Shown: one piece after another, positions 5,587 through 9,329 of the stretch
Numbering within the stretch: position 1 is the stretch's first letter
Layout of the letters: the number at the start of each line of letters is the position of its first letter
Assembly: GCA_017504335.1 (NCBI GenBank)
Contig: JAFVRI010000183.1
Span: 1-9,329 of the forward strand
Length of the DNA stretch: 9,329 nt
DNA from: Clostridia bacterium
GTDB lineage: Bacteria > Bacillota > Clostridia > Oscillospirales > CAG-272
Reading direction: 5' to 3'
Program-made: the position numbers and the translations under genes
The notes under the pieces: model-generated
Databases searched by the model: none
Told to the model about the DNA's origin: nothing
The model's input: only the letters and a program-made list of their open reading frames with translations

Positions 5587-5844
5587 TGCGTCATCCTGAG
5601 CGGAGTCGAACTTTTGCGGGTTGAGCCTTGGCGAACAAGCAAAAGTGCGAGGCGTTCAGCCGAGCAGGATCCCCTAAGGGATTTCAATACCTTTTTTGTC
5701 ATGAGAATATATTCATTGATTCAATCTGTGAATGGGATGCCATAGGAGATCCCATCGTCGCATTCGCTCCTCGGTTTTGGATCGGCTCGCTTCGCTCCCT
5801 CACCAAAACTTCGGCTCCGCATCCGCTCCGCTCAGGATGACGCA
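5587..5844. mobile_element. MITE-like block with 19-bp terminal inverted repeats, no transposase
   Basis: TGCGTCATCCTGAGCGGAG at 5587-5605 is repeated exactly, in inverse orientation, at 5826-5844. The 258-bp block between is non-coding. It holds further hairpins: ACTTTTGC/GCAAAAGT (5610-5617 and 5639-5646), ATCCC/GGGAT (5669-5673 and 5678-5682) followed by a T-rich stretch, TGGGAT/ATCCCA (5733-5738 and 5749-5754) and GTTTTGG/CCAAAAC (5774-5780 and 5803-5809). No target-site duplication is visible at its edges. It may be a non-autonomous element or a REP-like composite; mobility is not shown by the sequence. Confidence 0.6.
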
Positions 5845-5863
5845 TACAGGAGAAGAAAATGGT

Positions 5864-5930
5864 GGGCGACGTCCCGAGAAAATAAGGGATTATTCCATAC
5901 AAAACGGCGGGAGTAAATCCCTGCCGAGTA
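5864..5930 (+). repeat. intergenic repeat unit, copy 2
   Basis: Direct repeat of 5411-5486. Shared blocks are GGGCGACGTC, CCGAGAAAA, AAGGG, TATT, TACAAAACGGCGGGAGTAAA and a GCC-rich end. It lacks about 8 bases present in copy 1 after GGGCGACGTC, so its first palindrome is destroyed. Its tail is degraded (CCCTGCCGAGTAG where copy 1 has CCCCGCCCTAC). It abuts the pyrB terminator. Confidence 0.78.
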
Positions 5931-5931
5931 G

Positions 5932-5977
5932 AAAAAACAAATCCCCACGGCAAATCCGAAGGATCGCCGTGGGGGTT
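5932..5977 (-). terminator. rho-independent terminator of pyrB
   Basis: On the minus strand, CCCCACGGC (5974-5966 complement) pairs with GCCGTGGGG (5951-5943 complement), a 9-bp GC-rich stem whose inner part ATCC-TTC-GGAT can pair further. It is followed by ATTTGTTTTTTC. It starts about 12 bases after the pyrB stop codon. Confidence 0.9.
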
Positions 5978-5986
5978 CTTTTCGTT

Positions 5987-6925
5987 TTACTGTTCGTCCA
6001 AAATGTGCTTGCCGGTCTTGGGATCCTTCAAGCCAAGGAGCGCCATGATGAGCGCCATGCGCACGTGAAGTCCGCTTTGGATCTGCTCAAAGTAGGCGGC
6101 ACGGGGATCGTCGTCCACCTCAGGGGTGATCTCGTCCACACGGGGCAGGGGATGAAGCACTGCCATTGTGGGCTTTGCCAGCTTCATTTTTTCACCGTCC
6201 AGAATATACACGCCCTTGAACTTCAGATATTCCTCGGGAGATGCGAAACGCTCCTGCTGAATACGGGTCATGTAGAGAATGTCCAGATTTCCGATGGCAT
6301 CCTCTAAGCTGTCGGTCTCCACGTAATCCATGCCCTCGGTGATGCACGCCTTGGGCATCCTCAATTCCTCGGGGGAGATGAAATAGAACTTGATGCCCGT
6401 GTAGCGGGTCAGGCTCTTTGCCAGGGAGTGAACGGTTCTGCCGTACTTCAAGTCCCCGCAGAAGCCGATGGTGAAGTTGTCCAGACGTCCGAGACGCTTC
6501 TTGATGGTGTGCATATCCAAAAGGGTCTGGGTGGGATGCTCGTTGCCTCCGTCACCTGCGTTGATGATCGGAATGTTCGAATATTTTGCCGCCAGCATGG
6601 GAGCGCCTGCTGTAGGATGGCGCATGGCAATGATGTCGGCATATACCTGAATGACCCGTACGGTATCCTCCATGGTCTCGCCCTTGCTGACACTGGAAAC
6701 GTCCGCGGAAGGGAAGCCGATAACGTCACCGCCCAGCTTTTGCATGGCGGTTTCGTGAGACAGACGCGTGCGCGTGCTGGCTTCATAGAAGAGGGTCGCA
6801 AGTCTCTTGCGTGCGGCAACATCCTGATAGAGAGCGGGATCGGCTTCAATGGAGGAAGCCAGATCAAGGATCCGTTCGGTCTCTGCACGGGACAGATCGA
6901 AGGGCTGCAACAGATGACGGGTCAT
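5987..6925 (-). CDS. pyrB: aspartate carbamoyltransferase catalytic chain
   Basis: A 312-residue cytoplasmic enzyme joining carbamoyl phosphate and L-aspartate to N-carbamoyl-aspartate, the second step of pyrimidine synthesis. The carbamoyl-phosphate domain (about 1-140) has FYEASTRTR (S50-R54), the SKGETMEDT loop (S80, K81), MRHPTAG (R102, H103) and the HPTQTLLD motif (H130, Q133), with LLD as in ATCase and not LAD as in ornithine carbamoyltransferase. The aspartate domain has GRTVHSL (R163), TRIQQERF (R221) and the ATCase-specific HPLPRVDEI (258-266). The start at 6925 is set by AAAGGAG (6935-6941), 9 bases upstream; the frame stays open to 6997, but those bases include the promoter. It is monocistronic here, with no pyrI regulatory-chain gene on its 3' side before the terminator and no other pyr gene in the window. 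Confidence 0.97.
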   Translation of the reverse strand: MTRHLLQPFDLSRAETERILDLASSIEADPALYQDVAARKRLATLFYEASTRTRLSHETAMQKLGGDVIGFPSADVSSVSKGETMEDTVRVIQVYADIIAMRHPTAGAPMLAAKYSNIPIINAGDGGNEHPTQTLLDMHTIKKRLGRLDNFTIGFCGDLKYGRTVHSLAKSLTRYTGIKFYFISPEELRMPKACITEGMDYVETDSLEDAIGNLDILYMTRIQQERFASPEEYLKFKGVYILDGEKMKLAKPTMAVLHPLPRVDEITPEVDDDPRAAYFEQIQSGLHVRMALIMALLGLKDPKTGKHILDEQ

Positions 6926-6949
6926 AGTAAGGATCTCCTTTGCTTTTTT

Positions 6950-7008
6950 GATAAAATTCAACATTCTTAGTATATCACAAATGAAAGAAAGAGTCAAGGA
7001 ATTTTATC
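6950..7008. repeat. 10-bp perfect inverted repeat bracketing the pyrB promoter
   Basis: GATAAAATTC (6950-6959) and GAATTTTATC (6999-7008) are exact inverted repeats whose centres are 49 bp apart. One arm lies just upstream of the -35 box and the other just after the predicted transcription start. They could be paired operator halves or a cruciform, or a chance match in AT-rich DNA. Confidence 0.45.
6969..6997 (-). promoter_or_regulatory. promoter of pyrB
   Basis: On the minus strand: TTGACT (6997-6992), a 17-base spacer and TATACT (6974-6969) preceded by TGTGA (an extended -10). The start of transcription is predicted near 6962. This leaves a leader of only about 37 bases, too short for a PyrR-type attenuator. 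Confidence 0.87.
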
Positions 7009-7035
7009 GAAGTTCCCGAAAATAAACAAGGGAGA

Positions 7036-7069
7036 AATCAAAAACGGGAGGAGCTTGCTCCTCCCGTTT
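7036..7069 (-). terminator. rho-independent terminator of the alpha-galactosidase gene
   Basis: AAACGGGAGGAGC (7042-7054) and GCTCCTCCCGTTT (7057-7069) make a 13-bp perfect stem around TT. On the minus strand it is followed by TTTTTGATTTCT. It begins 13 bases after the stop codon. The GGAGCTTGCTCC core resembles the tip of the intergenic hairpin at 5532-5551. Confidence 0.93.
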
Positions 7070-7082
7070 GGTTTGGGGTTTC

Positions 7083-9263
7083 TCAATACTTCAGGCTCGA
7101 GCCGTACAGGGTGAAGTGGAAGATCCTTGCGTAGGCATCGTCTTTGTCTGCTTGGATCATAAGACCGCGGCGCAGATCGTCTCCCGATACCTCGAGACCC
7201 GAACGGGTATCGCGATAGGTTACTCCACGAATGGCATTGGCGATCTTCAGCTTGTGCGTCCTTTGCTTGGGATCTCCCTTGACTTGCAGGTAATAGACCA
7301 ACAGCTCGGTGTTGTCGGGCTTTGCGTAATAGTAGGCATAGCAGCCGTCCTCGTAGGGGGATTTCAAGCGGTAAAGATCGCCGTTCAGAATCAGCTTCTC
7401 GTATCTGCGGTAATCGCGGATCTGCTGCTTCATCTTTTCCTTGACCTCATCGCTGACCTTGAGAATGTTAAATTCATATCCGAGAGGGCCGCCCAATGCC
7501 ACCGCATAGCCGAAGTCCATGCGACGGGGATCGGTTGCCTCGGAACGGCGGTTGGCTACGTGACAGCTCATGACCGATGCGGGATAACCGAAGGAGGTAC
7601 CGTACTGAATGAAGATACGGTCCTCGGGAACGGTGTTGTCCGAGGTCCAGATCTGGGTGGAGACCGACATCATGCCCAGGTCAAAGCGTCCGCCGCCTCC
7701 GCTGCAGTTTTCGATCATAGCACCGGGGAAGCGCTCCAAAAGCCAACGGTACAGCTCGTAGACACCCAGCATATAGCGGAATGCCGATTCTCTCTTTCTC
7801 TCGGGAGGAAGATAGGGAGATACCGCATGGCTCATGTTGCGGTTCATATCCCACTTGAAGTAGTCGATGCGGATGCCCTCAAAGCACTTGTCGAAGGAGT
7901 CCTTCAGGTATTGCACCACATCGGGGTTTGCCATATCTAAGATCATCTGGTGGCGGGAGAGCATACGGTCTCTTCCCTCGCAGGAGATGACCCAATCGGG
8001 ATGAGCGCGGTAAAGATCGCTGTCGGGGTTGATCATCTCGGGCTCGATCCAAATACCGAATTTCACACCTGTATCCTGTACCCGTTTGATAAATGCGCCA
8101 AGACCGTTGGGGAAGAGCTCGGGGCAAGGAGTCCAGTCACCGAGACCTGCCCTATCGTTGCGGCGGGAGCCAAACCATCCGTCATCCATGACCACCATGT
8201 CCATGCCGCATTCAGCCGCACCCTTTGCGAAGTCTACCATGATTTCTTCGTTGATCTTAAAGTAGAAGGCTTCCCAGGAGTTGAGGACCACGGGACGGAG
8301 AGGATAGGGAGATTCCTTCAGAATATGATTCTTGGTAAAGCGGTGGAAGTTGCGGGACAGCTCACCGATACCTTTGGAGGAATAGGACATGACCGCCTCG
8401 GGGGAGGTGAAACTCTCACCGGGCTTCAGAAGGTAATGGAAGGATTCCTCACCCAAGCCGACCATGGCACGGATCATGCCGTTCTGATCCTTCTCAATTT
8501 CATCCAGATAGCTACCGCTATATACAAAGTTGAAGCCAAAGGCATCTCCGCGAGTCTCGGTTGCCTTCCGATCTACGATCATGAAGAAGGGGTTGGCATG
8601 GTGCGAGGAGGAGCCGCGGCGGCTGACAATGCGACGGTTGCCCTGATAAATGGGCTCGCGGCACATGGCACGCTCATGAGGGTAGGTGCTTTGGAAGCTG
8701 ATGAGATCGTAATCCCCCTTGGGAATATCCAAGGCAAGGCTCATTGCCTTTTCAAGCTCCAAATCTCCCTTGCCCTTGTTTTTGATCATAAAGGAACGGG
8801 AGATCACATCCGACGCGGGGAAGAGGGTGTAGTACAGGTGAAGCTCCGCACGGGTCACGGGATCGTCCATGATCAGCTCCAGGGTTTCGGATGCGCCCTC
8901 GGCTGCGGGAAGTCCGCCAAGGTCGGGACGGCCTCTGAATTTCTTCGCCTTGCGGAACACGAAGTCGGTGATGTTGGTACCGCCCACCGAATCGTACAGG
9001 CGCAAAGCCGAGGCGCGAAAATCGCCCATACCGAAGAAGGGATATTCCATCATAGCGGTATCGGGAGAGAATTTGGTTCCATGCTCATCATAGTAGGGAG
9101 AGAAGGCACAGTAGTGATTTTCAAAGGTCAGCTCGGGATTTTTTTGATTTCTGCCGTAATAGAGGTGAACAGGATATTTTCCGTACAGAATTTCCATGAC
9201 ATACATGGTATTTTTTGTGCGGAGAATGATTCTGTTTTCTTCATTTAAAATCTTAATGGACAT
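7083..9263 (-). CDS. GH36 family alpha-galactosidase, cytoplasmic
   Basis: A 726-residue retaining glycosidase that removes terminal alpha-linked galactose, typically from melibiose, raffinose or stachyose. An N-terminal beta-sandwich domain (about 1-310, with RGSSSHHANPF at 216-226) precedes the TIM barrel (about 320-630) and a C-terminal beta domain. Barrel motifs are VVLNSWEAFYF (325-335), MDDGWFG (D360, D361), FGIWIEPEM (402-410), YFKWDMNR with the nucleophile D472, NCSGGGGRFDLG (519-530) and WTSDN with the acid/base D542. The length matches the bacterial RafA/AgaA-type tetrameric enzymes of about 720-745 residues. There is no signal peptide, so substrates must be imported; no transporter is visible, and the upstream neighbourhood lies beyond the edge. 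AGGAGG (9271-9276), 7 bases before the ATG, supports the start. It has its own promoter and terminator. Confidence 0.96.
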   Translation of the reverse strand: MSIKILNEENRIILRTKNTMYVMEILYGKYPVHLYYGRNQKNPELTFENHYCAFSPYYDEHGTKFSPDTAMMEYPFFGMGDFRASALRLYDSVGGTNITDFVFRKAKKFRGRPDLGGLPAAEGASETLELIMDDPVTRAELHLYYTLFPASDVISRSFMIKNKGKGDLELEKAMSLALDIPKGDYDLISFQSTYPHERAMCREPIYQGNRRIVSRRGSSSHHANPFFMIVDRKATETRGDAFGFNFVYSGSYLDEIEKDQNGMIRAMVGLGEESFHYLLKPGESFTSPEAVMSYSSKGIGELSRNFHRFTKNHILKESPYPLRPVVLNSWEAFYFKINEEIMVDFAKGAAECGMDMVVMDDGWFGSRRNDRAGLGDWTPCPELFPNGLGAFIKRVQDTGVKFGIWIEPEMINPDSDLYRAHPDWVISCEGRDRMLSRHQMILDMANPDVVQYLKDSFDKCFEGIRIDYFKWDMNRNMSHAVSPYLPPERKRESAFRYMLGVYELYRWLLERFPGAMIENCSGGGGRFDLGMMSVSTQIWTSDNTVPEDRIFIQYGTSFGYPASVMSCHVANRRSEATDPRRMDFGYAVALGGPLGYEFNILKVSDEVKEKMKQQIRDYRRYEKLILNGDLYRLKSPYEDGCYAYYYAKPDNTELLVYYLQVKGDPKQRTHKLKIANAIRGVTYRDTRSGLEVSGDDLRRGLMIQADKDDAYARIFHFTLYGSSLKY

Positions 9264-9280
9264 AGGAAATCCTCCTTTTT

Positions 9281-9300
9281 GTATTCTACCAAAAGAATAC
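9281..9300. promoter_or_regulatory. candidate operator at the alpha-galactosidase promoter
   Basis: GTATTCT (9281-9287) - ACCAAA - AGAATAC (9294-9300) is a perfect 7-bp inverted repeat. It covers the predicted -10 box and transcription start. Position and symmetry fit a dimeric repressor site, such as that of a sugar-responsive regulator. The regulator is not in the window. Confidence 0.5.
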
Positions 9301-9322
9301 CATATTTTTGTCGGAAAATCAA
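9294..9322 (-). promoter_or_regulatory. probable promoter of the alpha-galactosidase gene
   Basis: On the minus strand: TTGATT (9322-9317), a 17-base spacer and TATTCT (9299-9294) preceded by TGG. The match to consensus is moderate. The predicted leader is about 24 bases and carries AAAAAGGAGG at 9280-9271. Confidence 0.6.
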
Positions 9323-9329
9323 TGGAAAG

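Larger units (their letters stand above)
5258..5986. other. non-coding, repeat-rich intergenic region
   Basis: About 730 bases between the convergent ends of the feo operon and pyrB. Frames open here have no ribosome binding sites and run across repeats or into the antisense of pyrB, so no gene is called. The sequence is a mosaic of GC-rich palindromes and repeated units, listed separately, in AT-rich spacers. Only the last 55 bases belong clearly to a neighbour (the pyrB terminator). No strong terminator with a U run follows the HMA gene directly. Confidence 0.85.

Noticed and set aside
5381..5840. Short open frames of 70-120 codons in the repeat region
   Set aside because: They run through palindromes and repeats, with no ribosome binding sites and no recognisable protein features.
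5406..5930. CRISPR array
   Set aside because: Repeat copies are few, unevenly spaced, of unequal length and partly inverted, and no cas genes are nearby.
6926..6997. 24-codon N-terminal extension of PyrB
   Set aside because: The segment overlaps the -10 and -35 boxes, and AAAGGAG sits just before the ATG at 6925, where ATCase homology starts.
7950..9248. 430-codon open frame on the plus strand
   Set aside because: It is antisense to the alpha-galactosidase, whose GH36 motifs and ribosome binding site are clear; no family features are visible in the antisense frame.

Overview
The window looks like a chromosomal segment of a gut-type member of the class Clostridia (Bacillota), probably an uncultured Eubacteriales/Oscillospirales-like lineage. 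The grounds are the strong AGGAGG ribosome binding sites, the TTGACA/TATAAT promoters with 17-base spacers, moderate GC, the single clostridial-type FeoB with small accessory proteins, and the GC-rich intergenic repeats. The genus cannot be fixed by eye. No rRNA, tRNA, CRISPR array, transposase or phage gene was seen.

Left part (1-1900): the 3' part of tpiA (triosephosphate isomerase) with its terminator, then a monocistronic Gfo/Idh/MocA-family oxidoreductase with its own extended -10 promoter. It ends in a perfect palindrome that probably terminates transcription from both sides.

Centre (1902-5257): an iron-uptake locus. A short DtxR-type metalloregulator reads leftward. It has the DtxR iron-site residues M9, C100, E103 and H104. 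Divergent to it, a consensus promoter drives feoB (ferrous iron transporter), a FeoB-associated Cys-rich membrane protein that overlaps feoB by one base, and, after a strong hairpin, a membrane-anchored protein with a CC motif and a heavy-metal-associated (HMA) domain. Two near-identical GGTTAGC-N4-GCTAACC palindromes, 104 bp apart, lie at the feoB transcription start and within its long leader. They are the obvious operators of the neighbouring regulator. No feoA is present in the window.

Right of this (5258-5986): about 730 bases with no gene but dense in repeats. There are two copies of a roughly 70-bp direct repeat, a third piece that forms a long inverted hairpin with the first, and a roughly 258-bp MITE-like block bounded by 19-bp terminal inverted repeats.

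Right part (5987-9263): two leftward genes, each with its own promoter and terminator. They are pyrB (aspartate carbamoyltransferase catalytic chain, pyrimidine synthesis) and a cytoplasmic GH36 alpha-galactosidase. Both promoters carry perfect inverted repeats that could be operators.

The most interesting parts are the feo locus, with its twin operators and the TM-CC-HMA protein, and the repeat mosaic.
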